From assembly GCA_035606695.1 (NCBI GenBank), contig DATNEW010000028.1:90854-154853 (forward strand): a stretch of 64,000 nt of DNA, written 5' to 3'. Both the position numbers and the translations under genes were made by a program. Below, piece after piece: positions 43,809 through 52,677 of the stretch (the first letter of the stretch is position 1; each line of letters starts with the position of its first letter). This DNA comes from Gemmatimonadaceae bacterium. Lineage in GTDB: Bacteria > Gemmatimonadota > Gemmatimonadetes > Gemmatimonadales > Gemmatimonadaceae. Under the pieces are notes generated by a model. That model made no database searches, was not told the origin of the DNA, and saw only the letters and a program-made list of their open reading frames with translations.

Positions 43809-45806
43809 TTAGTGGAGATGCGGCTCGAGCGGCGACGTCAGCCAGCCGTACAACGTGAACGTCATGGCCGCGCCGAACGAGATCACGAGCGCGACCGCGA
43901 CGTGCAGCTGATCCTTGTGGATCAGCAGAAGGCTGCCGAACATCAGCGTCATGAACAGCGCGGCGAAGAGCGGCTTGATCGTCGGATACGGCATCGGAAT
44001 TCCGAGCTCTTCGGCCGTCTTGATCGAGACCTTCGTCGACGCCTGCTTGGCGTTCGGGTTGATACCGCCTTCCGGCGTGCCGGCGCTCATGTGATCGTGG
44101 AACGCGCCGACGTGCTTGCCGCCAACGGAAATATCGTTGCGCTCGTCGCCATGCTTGCTGTGCGGCACCTCGGCCGTCAGCTCCGGCGACTTCACGTCCC
44201 ACAGCGGATAGCGCGACGTCACGGTCGGAATCACCGCGAAGTTGTACTCGGGCGGCGGCGAGGGAATGGACCACTCGAGCGACGGTGCGCCCCACGGATC
44301 GTTGCCCGCGATCTCACCGCTCTTCCGGCTGCGGAAGATGTTGTACGCGAAGATGATTCCGGCCAACGCCTGGATGTAGGCGCCGATGGAGCTCATCAGG
44401 TTGTACGTGTCCCAACCCTGCCCATGATCGTACTGGTAAATGCGGCGCGGCATGCCGTAGAGACCCGACCAGTGCATCGGCATGAACGTGAGGTTGACGC
44501 CGATGAACGTGATCCAGAAGTGCCAGTTGCCGATCTTCTCGCTCAGCAGCCGGCCCGTGATCTTCGGGAAGTAGTAGTAGATGCCGCCCCACAGGCCCAT
44601 GAGCGAGCCCGCGACGAGCACGTAGTGGAAGTGCGCCACGATGAAGTACGTGTCCGTCTGCTGCAAGTCGGCCGGCGGCGAGGCGTGCATCACGCCGGAG
44701 ATGCCGCCGATCGTGAACAGCGCCACGAGCGTGATCGCGAACTTCATCGCCGTCGTGAAGCGCAGGTTGCCGCCCCACATCGTGAAGATCCAGTTGAAGA
44801 TCTTCACGCCCGTCGGAATGGCGATGAGCATCGTCGTCACCGAGAACACCGAGTCGGCGATCGGCCCCATGCCGACCGCGAACATGTGGTGCGCCCACAC
44901 GCCGAAGCCCAGGAACGCGATGAGAATTCCTGAATACACCATCACGGGATAGCCGAAGATCGGCTTCCGCGAGAAGGTCGGCAGGATCTCCGACACCAGA
45001 CCAAACGCCGGCAGAATCAGGATGTAGACCTCCGGGTGACCGAAGATCCAGAACAAGTGCTGCCAGAGGAGCGGGTCCGCGCCCGCGGTCATGGTGTAGA
45101 AGTTCGTGCCGAAGAAGCGGTCGAACTGCAGGAACACGAGCGCGATCGTGATGACCGGAAACGCCAGCACGAGCAGGAACTGCACGACGAACGCCATCCA
45201 CGTGAACATCGGCATGCGCATCAGGTTCATTCCTGGCGCGCGCATGTTGATGATCGTCGTGATGAAGTTGAACGCCGCGGCGAGCGAGGAGACACCCAGG
45301 ATCTGCAGGCCGAGCATCCAGAAGTCGATGTTGAGCCCCGGCGACGACGGCAGCGTGGTGAGCGGCACGTAGCCGAACCATCCGCCGTTCGGCGCGGAGC
45401 CGATCAGCCACGACGAGTTCATGAACAACGAGCCGAACAGATACACCCAGTAGCTGAACGCGTTGAGTCGCGGGAACGCGACGTCGCGCGCGCCGATCTG
45501 CAGCGGAATGAGGAAATTGAAAAACGCCGCGGAGAGCGGCATCACGACGAGGAAGATCATCGTCGTCCCGTGCATCGTGAACAGCTGATTGAACACCTCG
45601 GCCGAAACCACCCGGCCGTTGGGGCCCTGCAGCTGCGCGCGCATGATCACGGCTTCGAGTCCGCCGACCAGGAACCACGTCAGCGAAGTGTAGAGGTACA
45701 GTGCGCCGATCCGCTTATGGTCGACGGTCGTGAGCCAGCTCCAGATCCCGCTCTTCGACGATTCGCCGGTGTGAGCGTAGGCCGGGCTGACGGCGGCGGT
45801 TGCCAT
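43809..45806 (-). CDS. ctaD: Cytochrome c oxidase subunit I
   Basis: 665 residues. Catalytic subunit reducing O2 to water and pumping protons. Visible: TVDHKRIGALYLYTS, heme-a His in FTMHGTTMIFLVVMPL, GHPEVYILILPAFG (CuB His, Glu of the D-pathway as in A1-type oxidases, cross-linked Tyr), GVWAHHMFAVG (CuB histidines) and FIVAHFHYVLVAG (heme ligands). The extra C-terminal region (~540-665) includes a His/Asp/Gly-rich loop and two more hydrophobic segments, as in caa3 enzymes. Confidence 0.97.
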   Translation of the reverse strand: MATAAVSPAYAHTGESSKSGIWSWLTTVDHKRIGALYLYTSLTWFLVGGLEAVIMRAQLQGPNGRVVSAEVFNQLFTMHGTTMIFLVVMPLSAAFFNFLIPLQIGARDVAFPRLNAFSYWVYLFGSLFMNSSWLIGSAPNGGWFGYVPLTTLPSSPGLNIDFWMLGLQILGVSSLAAAFNFITTIINMRAPGMNLMRMPMFTWMAFVVQFLLVLAFPVITIALVFLQFDRFFGTNFYTMTAGADPLLWQHLFWIFGHPEVYILILPAFGLVSEILPTFSRKPIFGYPVMVYSGILIAFLGFGVWAHHMFAVGMGPIADSVFSVTTMLIAIPTGVKIFNWIFTMWGGNLRFTTAMKFAITLVALFTIGGISGVMHASPPADLQQTDTYFIVAHFHYVLVAGSLMGLWGGIYYYFPKITGRLLSEKIGNWHFWITFIGVNLTFMPMHWSGLYGMPRRIYQYDHGQGWDTYNLMSSIGAYIQALAGIIFAYNIFRSRKSGEIAGNDPWGAPSLEWSIPSPPPEYNFAVIPTVTSRYPLWDVKSPELTAEVPHSKHGDERNDISVGGKHVGAFHDHMSAGTPEGGINPNAKQASTKVSIKTAEELGIPMPYPTIKPLFAALFMTLMFGSLLLIHKDQLHVAVALVISFGAAMTFTLYGWLTSPLEPHLH

Positions 45807-45834
45807 TCGTCTATATCTCCAATTCAGCGGTTCG

Positions 45835-47265
45835 TTATTTCAGCGACTGCAAATACGCGACGATGTCGGCGACCTGGGCGTCGGTGAATCCAATCTTCAC
45901 CGGTCCCTTGAGCGTCACCGGATCGTACTCGCCGATGCCGAGCGCCGGCATGATGACACCCGGCTTCATGGCGGGTGCGTCCTTGACCCAGCGGGCCAGA
46001 TGCTGCGCGTCGTTCGGATACAACCCCGCGGCGATCGTCGTGCGCGAGCCGACGTGCGTCAGGTTCGGTCCAACCGTCGCTGCCATCGTCGGAACGCCGC
46101 GAATGGTATGGCACGCCACGCACATCCCGGTCGACACGAGCTTCGCGCCATTCGCGGCGTTGCCTGCCGCGAGCAGGTTGTCGTCGTACGTGAGGCCCGC
46201 CGGCAGCGGAGTTCCCGGAACGGCGTAGGCCGGAATCTTTTCGCGAGGATACGACACGAACCCGGCTTGCACGACGTTCGCATTGACTGCGCCTGGGGCA
46301 TTCGGCACGCCCACACCAGTCGGTCCGGAACCCGGCGTCGTCGGGCTGGCCTGACGCGCGCCGGCCGGCGAGTTCAACGTGCCGCTTGCATTGACGTTCG
46401 GATTGACCTGGCTGCCCATTGGCGCCGTGGGCTGCTGCAACACCGGAGTCGCACCCGCGGGCGCCGTTGCGACCTGCGCGCCAACGCCGGCGAGCTTCTG
46501 GTTCGCCATCCAGCTATCGAAATCCGCCTGCGACACCGTGAACACCTTGAAGCGCATGTTCGCGTGGCTCGTTCCGCAATACTCCGCGCACGCGCCGTTG
46601 AACACGTCCATCGTCGTCGAATCAGGCGTGTACCACAAGTAGTTCGTGCGGTTCGTGACCACGTCGCGCTTGCCCGCCAGACCGGGCGCCCAGAACGAAT
46701 GGATCACGTCGCGCGACTTGAGCGTGAAGTTCACCGTCTTGCCGATCGGCAGATACAGCTCGTTCGCCGTGACGACGGTATCCGTGCGGCCGTTGTTGGC
46801 GACGGTGTACTGCGGATAACGGAATTCCCACCACCACTGGTGTCCGATCACCTCGACCTGCAACGCATCGTCACGCGCCTTCGCTTCGGTCTTGAAGATG
46901 GTCTTGACCGTGGGAATCGCGATGAGGATCAGGATGACCAGCGGAATGACCGTCCACGCGATCTCGAGCGTCGTGTTCCCATGCACGTGCTCAGGCGCGG
47001 CCTGCCCCGGACGCGAGCGATACTTGATCAACGTGAGGATGAGAATTCCCTCGACGAAGATGAAGACCGCCGTTCCGATGTAGATGATCAGCTTGAAAAG
47101 AAAATCGACTTCCCGATTGAAGTCCGTTCGTTGATGAAAAATCGAATCGGGATGGTTCTGCCCACACGCGGTCAGTGAAAGACTGAGCACCGCAAGGGCG
47201 ACCGTCAGCGCGGCCGCACCCGCATTGCGGGTACCCAGCCGGCGCAGGCGGGTGAGAAAAGGCAT
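45835..47265 (-). CDS. ctaC: Cytochrome c oxidase subunit II fused to cytochrome c (caa3)
   Basis: 476 residues from ATG 47265. Lipoprotein-type signal (LSLSLTAC), two membrane segments (~50-75, ~95-120), cupredoxin domain with CuA ligands in VIHSFWAPGL and ACAEYCGTSHANM, then a ~100-residue Pro/Ala/Gly/Asn/Thr linker and a c-type cytochrome with CVACH and a later Met in APAMKPGVIMPAL. Electron entry site of the oxidase. First gene of the cluster; the 162 bases upstream (47266-47427) probably contain its promoter. Confidence 0.96.
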   Translation of the reverse strand: MPFLTRLRRLGTRNAGAAALTVALAVLSLSLTACGQNHPDSIFHQRTDFNREVDFLFKLIIYIGTAVFIFVEGILILTLIKYRSRPGQAAPEHVHGNTTLEIAWTVIPLVILILIAIPTVKTIFKTEAKARDDALQVEVIGHQWWWEFRYPQYTVANNGRTDTVVTANELYLPIGKTVNFTLKSRDVIHSFWAPGLAGKRDVVTNRTNYLWYTPDSTTMDVFNGACAEYCGTSHANMRFKVFTVSQADFDSWMANQKLAGVGAQVATAPAGATPVLQQPTAPMGSQVNPNVNASGTLNSPAGARQASPTTPGSGPTGVGVPNAPGAVNANVVQAGFVSYPREKIPAYAVPGTPLPAGLTYDDNLLAAGNAANGAKLVSTGMCVACHTIRGVPTMAATVGPNLTHVGSRTTIAAGLYPNDAQHLARWVKDAPAMKPGVIMPALGIGEYDPVTLKGPVKIGFTDAQVADIVAYLQSLK

Positions 47266-47427
47266 GATGAATCCTTTTACCGGCGTTCTGAGCGCGCCCA
47301 CGGACTGTCATCCATAGCATTGCGCTCGGTGCGAATTGTGACTGGAATAGCAAGCGGAACCTATCGGAGCCGTCGGATTGAATCAAGCGAACACTGGCTC
47401 AGCCGTAGGCGGTTCCCCGACAGCAGG

Positions 47428-47847
47428 TTACGCGCCGTCTGCGCGCTTCGGCGGCGCATGCGGGCCGCCTTGTGCGCCGCCATGCGCGTCATCGACGACC
47501 TTGTGCTTGTCCTTCGTCTGCGTGATGGCGATTTCCAGCGCCTGCTTCACCTGCGCCACACCCTCACGCAACCCGCGCAGCCGCACCTGCTCGCTCGCGC
47601 CGCGGCTCGCCGACAGGTTGACCGCGACCACCTGGTCCGAGATCATCCCGAACTGATTCTTGAGATTCGCCGCGAGCGTCGGCAGCTGTCGCCGAATGTT
47701 CATCACGAATGCGCTCGTCGCCTGATTGTTCTTGAGCGCGATCGCGTACTGCTCGACCAGCCCATGAATGCGCTGCAGGTGAAGTAACGCTTCGTCGAGC
47801 GTTTTCAGCTTGATCTGGCCGGTCGAGTCGAGTCTGATCCCGGCCAT
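47428..47847 (-). CDS. Small helical protein of unknown function
   Basis: 139 residues from ATG 47847. Helical sequence (LKTLDEALLHLQRIHGLVEQ, FVMNIRRQLPTLAANL, LREGVAQVKQALEIAITQ) and a Lys/His/Gly/Pro tail ending in GGAQGGPHAPPKR. No family recognised. Follows the pncB gene by a single base, so it is likely translated from the same message. Confidence 0.65.
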   Translation of the reverse strand: MAGIRLDSTGQIKLKTLDEALLHLQRIHGLVEQYAIALKNNQATSAFVMNIRRQLPTLAANLKNQFGMISDQVVAVNLSASRGASEQVRLRGLREGVAQVKQALEIAITQTKDKHKVVDDAHGGAQGGPHAPPKRADGA

Positions 47848-47848
47848 G

Positions 47849-48910
47849 TTATTTGACCCTTTCCAGGCGTGGATTTTCCCGCGAGCGCCGCCCGGCCTTC
47901 GACTCGGCCTTTCCATTCACCTGAACGATGTCCGCCGTGAAATCCCACCGGCCGTCGAACAGCGCCGCGCCGACGCCGTACGCGTCCACCGGCACACCCT
48001 CTTCCTCGAACGCCGCGATCTTCGCCACGTCGAAGCCGCCCGACACGATGATCTTCACGTCACCGAACCCCTCGGCGTCGAGCGCATTGCGCACGCTCCA
48101 GACGAGATTCGCATTCACACCCGTGGGCTTGAACCCGCCCATCTGCGACACCACCGACTTATCCACCATGTACTCGGCGGTATCGAGTCGAACGCCCCAC
48201 AAACGATCCTCGAGCGCGCGCGCGACGTCGAGACTCGTTTTCACCGAATCGTTGTCGTAGTCGACGAGCGCGATGACGTCCACGCCCTCGATGACCTCGC
48301 AGAAGCGCTTCGTCGCCTTCACGGTGTCGCCGGCGAACGCCGCGATGAGCGCGTGCGGAATCGTACCGACGGCCTTTCCGCCGAACAGCGAGCCCTGCGC
48401 CTCGGTCGACACGAGCTTCACGCCGCCGACCATCGCGCTGTAGCCGTCGCCCGGCTGCGTCCATAGCACGTCGTCGCGCGCGCCGAAGAACATCACCGGC
48501 TTGGACGGCGCCGCGCCGCAGATGACTCGCGCGTTGGTGCAGATGCGCGTCCGCCGGCCGAGTGCGCCGAGGCACAGCGTCTCGAGATGCGCGAACTGAT
48601 CGTACGGCCCTTCGATCGTGAGCACGGTATCCCAGCTCTCGAATCGATCGCCTTCGTAGAGCGCGTGCACGGTCAGCGTAGTCCAGTCGTCGACCGCGAG
48701 CTTGAGCATCGCGATCGACTCGTCGATGCCGCCGAGCCATCCCTCGGTCTTGCCGGTGAACTGCATCACCACCGTCGGCGGCTTCTTCTCCGCGCGCACG
48801 ATCTCTCGCGCACGGACGAAGTAGGCGTCGGTGTAGAAGCCCTGCCTGATCTGCTCGACCGGAAGATTGAAGGCGCTCGGATCGAGTCGTTTGCGTCGGC
48901 GTGGGGGCAT
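47849..48910 (-). CDS. pncB: Nicotinate phosphoribosyltransferase family enzyme
   Basis: 353 residues. It adds the phosphoribosyl group to nicotinate in NAD salvage. Seen: FYTDAYFVRAREIV at the start, FETLCLGAL-like block AHLETLCLGALGRRT, RICTNARVICGA, SLFGGKAVGTIPHALIAAF (phosphate region with His), IALVDYDNDSV, VRLDTAEYM and VSGGFDVAKIAAFE with GVGAALFDG. Short NAPRTase type. The downstream helical gene is one base away; the upstream aspartase makes this a possible aspartate/NAD metabolism cluster. Confidence 0.9.
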   Translation of the reverse strand: MPPRRRKRLDPSAFNLPVEQIRQGFYTDAYFVRAREIVRAEKKPPTVVMQFTGKTEGWLGGIDESIAMLKLAVDDWTTLTVHALYEGDRFESWDTVLTIEGPYDQFAHLETLCLGALGRRTRICTNARVICGAAPSKPVMFFGARDDVLWTQPGDGYSAMVGGVKLVSTEAQGSLFGGKAVGTIPHALIAAFAGDTVKATKRFCEVIEGVDVIALVDYDNDSVKTSLDVARALEDRLWGVRLDTAEYMVDKSVVSQMGGFKPTGVNANLVWSVRNALDAEGFGDVKIIVSGGFDVAKIAAFEEEGVPVDAYGVGAALFDGRWDFTADIVQVNGKAESKAGRRSRENPRLERVK

Positions 48911-48920
48911 GACCGGCTCT

Positions 48921-50777
48921 TCAGCTCCCGATCATCGACTCGGGATCCAGCACCCGATCGAGCTGCTCGCGCGTCAGCAGGCCGCGCTCCATCACGATGT
49001 CGTACACGCCGCGGCCGGTGTCGAGCGCCTGCTTCGCGACCGACGTCGCGTGCTCGTACCCGATCGCCGGCACGAGCGCGGTGACGATTCCGATCGAGTG
49101 CTCGACGAAGTAGCGCATGCGGTCCGGATTCGCCGTGATGCCCTCCACACAGCGCTCACGCAGCACGCGACACCCATTCGTCAGCGTCTGAATGCCGTGC
49201 AGCAGCCTGAACGCGATCACGGGCTCGAACACGTTCAGCTGCAGCTGCCCCGCCTCGGCGGCGAGCGTCACCGTCACGTCGCCGCCGATCACGTCGAAGC
49301 AGACCTGATTTACCACTTCCGGAATGACGGGATTCACCTTCCCCGGCATGATCGAAGACCCGGGCTGCATTGGCGGCAGATTGATCTCGCCCAAGCCCGC
49401 CCGCGGGCCGGAAGACAATAGTCGCAAATCGTTACAAATTTTCGAAAGCTTCACCGCGCATCGCTTCAACACGCCCGACAGCTGCACGAACGCGCCCGTG
49501 TCCATCGTCGCCTCGACGAGATCGGGCGCCGTGATCATCGCCAGGCCGGTGATCCGCGACAGCTCGCGACAGATCGTTGCCGCGTAGCCTGTCGGCGTGT
49601 TGATGCCCGTGCCGATCGCGGTCGCGCCCATGTTCATCTCGCGAATCAACGCTTGCGCTTCACCCAACCGCTCGACGTCCTCGAGAATGGTGTGGCCGAA
49701 CGCGCGGAATTCCTGGCCGAGCGTCATCGGCACCGCGTCCTGCAATTGCGTACGCCCCATCTTGATGAACGACGCGAACTCCTCGCCCTTGCCCAGAAAC
49801 GCCGCGGCGAGCCTGCTCATCTCGCCGCGAAGCAGCTCGATGGCGCCGTGCAGCGCCAGCTTCACCGCCGTCGGATACACGTCGTTCGTGGACTGGCTGA
49901 GATTGACGTGATTGTTCGGGTGCACGACCGCGTAATCGCCGCGCTCCTTGCCGAGCAGCTCGAGCGCACGATTGGCGATGACTTCGTTCGCGTTCATGTT
50001 GGTCGACGTGCCGGCCCCGCCCTGAATCATGTCGACGACGAAATGCTCGTGATGCCGGCCGGCGCGAATTTCCTGCGCGGCGCGCACGATCACGTCCGCG
50101 ATGCCGCGATCCAGCAGCCCCAACTCGGCGTTGGCCAGCGCGGCCGCTTCCTTCACGGCGGCGAGCGCCTCGACCAGCACCGGAAATTCGCGAAGGGCCG
50201 TACCGGTGATCGGAAAATTCTCGAGCGCGCGCAGAGTTTGAACGCCGTAGAGCGCGTCGTCGGGCACTTCGCGCTCGCCGAGCAGGTCGTGTTCTTTGCG
50301 TGTACGAGCGCCCGTGAAGCCAAGCGTGCGCCCGCGGCCGACGAGCGTCGCGTCGGTCGCGGCAAGACGCTGCGAGATCGACCGTGCCGCGCGTCCGACG
50401 AGCGCCGCGTACACCGCGGGCGATTCCTTGATCATCTCGCGCACTTTGTCCGCGGTGAGCACGTACGCTTCGGTTTTCTGGATGGCGCGCGCGCTGGTGC
50501 CGTGCGGCAGATCGTCGAGCAGCAGCCCTTCGCCGACGGCCTGGCCGGCGCCGAGGGTCACGAGGCGAACGGGGCGCCCGTTGCCACCTTTTTCGATGGC
50601 GACGGCGCCGCTGACGATGATCGCCATGGCCGAGCGCGGCGAGCCTTCCTCGAAGAGAACGTCGTCGCACTCGTAGGCGACGGGGCTGACCAGTTTGGCG
50701 AGACTGTGGATGGCGCTGTCGGTGACGCCGTCCAGGAAGTGGGCGGAGCGCAGCTTGTCGCGGATTTCGGCGGACAT
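48921..50777 (-). CDS. aspA: Aspartate ammonia-lyase fused to a cyclic-nucleotide-binding-like domain
   Basis: 618 residues. Residues ~1-135 form a CRP/cNMP-binding fold: FLDGVTDSAIHSLAKL, LFEEGSPRSAMAIIVSGAVAI, VTLGAGQAVGEGLLLDDLPHGTSA and a helical end. The phosphate-cassette Arg is not in its canonical place (GEGLLL..GTSARA), so the ligand is uncertain. Residues ~150-618 are a full aspartase: LGEREVPDDALYGVQTLRAL, MNANEVIANRALELLG, NLSQSTNDVYPTA, GRTQLQDAVPMTLGQEF and the signature GSSIMPGKVNPVIPE. Converts aspartate to fumarate and ammonia. Fusion suggests allosteric control. Confidence 0.93.
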   Translation of the reverse strand: MSAEIRDKLRSAHFLDGVTDSAIHSLAKLVSPVAYECDDVLFEEGSPRSAMAIIVSGAVAIEKGGNGRPVRLVTLGAGQAVGEGLLLDDLPHGTSARAIQKTEAYVLTADKVREMIKESPAVYAALVGRAARSISQRLAATDATLVGRGRTLGFTGARTRKEHDLLGEREVPDDALYGVQTLRALENFPITGTALREFPVLVEALAAVKEAAALANAELGLLDRGIADVIVRAAQEIRAGRHHEHFVVDMIQGGAGTSTNMNANEVIANRALELLGKERGDYAVVHPNNHVNLSQSTNDVYPTAVKLALHGAIELLRGEMSRLAAAFLGKGEEFASFIKMGRTQLQDAVPMTLGQEFRAFGHTILEDVERLGEAQALIREMNMGATAIGTGINTPTGYAATICRELSRITGLAMITAPDLVEATMDTGAFVQLSGVLKRCAVKLSKICNDLRLLSSGPRAGLGEINLPPMQPGSSIMPGKVNPVIPEVVNQVCFDVIGGDVTVTLAAEAGQLQLNVFEPVIAFRLLHGIQTLTNGCRVLRERCVEGITANPDRMRYFVEHSIGIVTALVPAIGYEHATSVAKQALDTGRGVYDIVMERGLLTREQLDRVLDPESMIGS

Positions 50778-50808
50778 GGGGTGGAAGGTAGCTGTGCCCC
50801 GGTTCCCC

Positions 50809-50930
50809 TGTCATCCCGAGCGGAGGCGCGAAAGCGCCGCAGTCGAGGGACCCCCTTGGACCCCCGTGCTCAGGGGAGCGCTGCATATCGCTCCTCAGTC
50901 GCGACGGGGCCGTCTTCGCTCAGGATGACA
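50809..50930. repeat. Short element with TGTCATCC inverted ends
   Basis: Ends are TGTCATCCCGAGCG and the inverted CGCTCAGGATGACA. Between them are GGAGGCGCGAAAGCGCCGCA and GCTCAGGGGAGCG hairpin-like parts. This resembles the dispersed TGTCATCC...GGATGACA elements common in GC-rich environmental genomes. Lies in the 202-base gap before the asparaginase gene. Confidence 0.7.
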
Positions 50931-50979
50931 TTCGTCTTGGATTCGCGGTAACTTCACGCATCTCCGTCCGGAGCACTCC

Positions 50980-52188
50980 ATGCCCGTCTCCCGCCGTGAC
51001 TTCCTCGGGGCCGGTGCGGCCGCCGCCGCCGGTCTTGCCTTGCCGACGCTCGCCAACGCGATGCCTAGGGCCGCAAGCATTACCGTGCGCGACCGATCCG
51101 AGCTCGTACCCAACCTCGCCGCGGGGCGGCCCGTCATCATCTCCGCGGCCAACGGCTACAACCGCGATCCAAGCGGCAAGCGCGGAATCGAGGTCGCGTA
51201 CCAGATGCTCTCGGGCGGCGCCGACCCGCTCGACGCGATCGTCTCCGGCGTGCAGATCGTCGAGCTCGATCCCACCGACAACAGCGTCGGACTGGGTGGG
51301 TTGCCGAACGAAGAGGGCGTGGTCCAGCTCGACGCGAGCTGCATGCACGGTCCGACGCGCCGCGCCGGCGCTGTTGGCGCGATCGAGGACATCGCGACGC
51401 CCGCCGCGGTGGCGCGCGCCGTCATGGACAATACCGATCACATCTTTCTCGTCGGCGCCGGCGCCAAGAAGTTCGCGCTCGAGATGGGTTTCAAGGAGCA
51501 GAATCTGCTCACGCCCGAAGCGCGGCAGATGTGGCTGCGTTGGAAGGCGAAGCTCAATCCAAATGACGCTTGGTTAGATGTCCCTGTATTACCTGCCGAT
51601 TCCGCGCGACAGGACAAAAAACCGAAACCCCCCGCAAAGAACGACGAAAATCAGTATCACGTTTTTTACGACGCGCATGGCGTTCCATACACGTACGGCA
51701 CGATCAACATGAATGCGGTCACGGCTAACGGTGATATTGCGTCGGTTACCACCACGAGCGGGTTGTCGTGGAAGATTCCCGGTCGTGTTGGCGACTCACC
51801 GATCATCGGCGCAGGGCAGTACTGCGATAATGAGATCGGAGCCGCGGGTTCAACGGGCCGCGGCGAGGCAAACATCAAGGTGTGTGGGGCATTTCTCGCC
51901 GTTGAGTACATGCGAAACGGCGACTCGCCAGAAGAAGCCTTGATGAAGGTCGTGAAGCGCGTGATCGCCATGACCGAATCCCGGCTCTTAGTAAATGGCA
52001 AACCGACCTTCCAGCTTCAGTACTACGCTGTGAACAAAAAGGGCGAGTATGCCGCTGCTTGTTGCTACGAAGGTTCGGATTTCGCGGTGTGTGATGCTAA
52101 AGGAGCGCGCGTCGAGAAATGCGCTTACCTCTACAAAGCATCAGAGCAACCGAAGGTCCCGCTTAGCGGAGTTCTCATCAAGCCGTAA
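50980..52188 (+). CDS. TAT-exported asparaginase/glycosylasparaginase, chimeric
   Basis: 402 residues; N4-(beta-N-acetylglucosaminyl)-asparaginase type Ntn-hydrolase. A twin-arginine signal SRRDFLGAGAAAAAG begins the protein. The alpha chain has SAANGYNRDPSGKRGIEVAY and NEEGVVQLDASCMHG. The autocatalytic Thr241 lies in YTYGTINMNAV and the beta chain has SWKIPGRVGDSPIIGAG and GSTGRGEANIK. Codons up to ~192 are GC-rich like the neighbours; from ~193 (nt 51556) the codons become AT-richer and the sequence belongs to the inserted element. A displaced original 3' half is at 55108-55740. The hybrid remains full length with a complete catalytic chain. Confidence 0.92.
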   Translation: MPVSRRDFLGAGAAAAAGLALPTLANAMPRAASITVRDRSELVPNLAAGRPVIISAANGYNRDPSGKRGIEVAYQMLSGGADPLDAIVSGVQIVELDPTDNSVGLGGLPNEEGVVQLDASCMHGPTRRAGAVGAIEDIATPAAVARAVMDNTDHIFLVGAGAKKFALEMGFKEQNLLTPEARQMWLRWKAKLNPNDAWLDVPVLPADSARQDKKPKPPAKNDENQYHVFYDAHGVPYTYGTINMNAVTANGDIASVTTTSGLSWKIPGRVGDSPIIGAGQYCDNEIGAAGSTGRGEANIKVCGAFLAVEYMRNGDSPEEALMKVVKRVIAMTESRLLVNGKPTFQLQYYAVNKKGEYAAACCYEGSDFAVCDAKGARVEKCAYLYKASEQPKVPLSGVLIKP

Positions 52189-52374
52189 TTCGGCAGGCGG
52201 CGCCTCCTCCGTCGCGAAGCATCGCTCAGGTAGGTTGAGCTCCTCCAACGTCAAGCCTTGGAGGAGTCTCTTTAGGTGCGCACGCGCCACGTCCTCTGGA
52301 AACGGTTCAAGAGGACTGAGATGCCGCGGACAATACTCGCCTTCTTTTCCCGGAAAACGTCCCAGTCGAGCCAT
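52141..52374 (-). CDS. Possible small protein, antisense-overlapping (tentative)
   Basis: 77-residue frame on the minus strand that overlaps the last 48 bases of the chimeric asparaginase. Composition is protein-like (FPGKEGEYCPRHLSPLEPFP; VARAHLKRLLQGLTLEELN) and less biased than typical shadow frames. No good ribosome site, no family. It fills most of the gap between the asparaginase and the XRE gene. May be spurious. Confidence 0.3.
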   Translation of the reverse strand: MARLGRFPGKEGEYCPRHLSPLEPFPEDVARAHLKRLLQGLTLEELNLPERCFATEEAPPAELRLDENSAKRDLRLL

Positions 52375-52422
52375 GAGTCTATTTTGGACTCAAAGCCCGC
52401 GCAGGGCAAGGTGCTCCCTGCT

Positions 52423-52677
52423 ATGTCTACTCGCGAGCACGAATCATCACGAGCGCGTTGGCCGAAGCTCTATAACGAATTCCGCGTGTGCTTAGTCGAA
52501 GCCCGCGAGTTAGCAGGGATGACGCAGCGCGAGGCGGCTAAGGCGCTTGGTCGTTCTCAGAGCTTCATTGCGAAGTCGGAGTCCGGCGAACGGCGGGTCG
52601 ACATAATCGAACTGGCGCAGTTCGCCGCGGTGTACGAAAGACCTCTCAGGTTCTTCCTCCCACAATCGCTACGCTAG
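52423..52677 (+). CDS. XRE-family helix-turn-helix regulator
   Basis: 84 residues from ATG 52423; an upstream ATG (52276) would add a non-family extension. HTH: LVEARELAGMTQREAAKALG and RSQSFIAKSESGERRVDIIE, a standard Cro/C1-type domain of about 60 residues, followed by a short C-terminal helix. Candidate repressor of the islet's genes, perhaps acting at the palindromes 1 kb downstream. Its stop overlaps the convergent gene's stop at the sequence CTAG. Confidence 0.88.
   Translation: MSTREHESSRARWPKLYNEFRVCLVEARELAGMTQREAAKALGRSQSFIAKSESGERRVDIIELAQFAAVYERPLRFFLPQSLR

Noticed and set aside
42760..44295. 511-aa frame covering ctaF and parts of ctaE/ctaD
   Set aside because: Only the last 117 residues match subunit IV; the rest is out of frame with ctaD and ctaE.
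52276..52422. N-terminal extension of the XRE gene
   Set aside because: Sequence is Arg/Lys/Ser-rich without similarity; HTH proteins of this type are 80-90 residues from ATG 52423.
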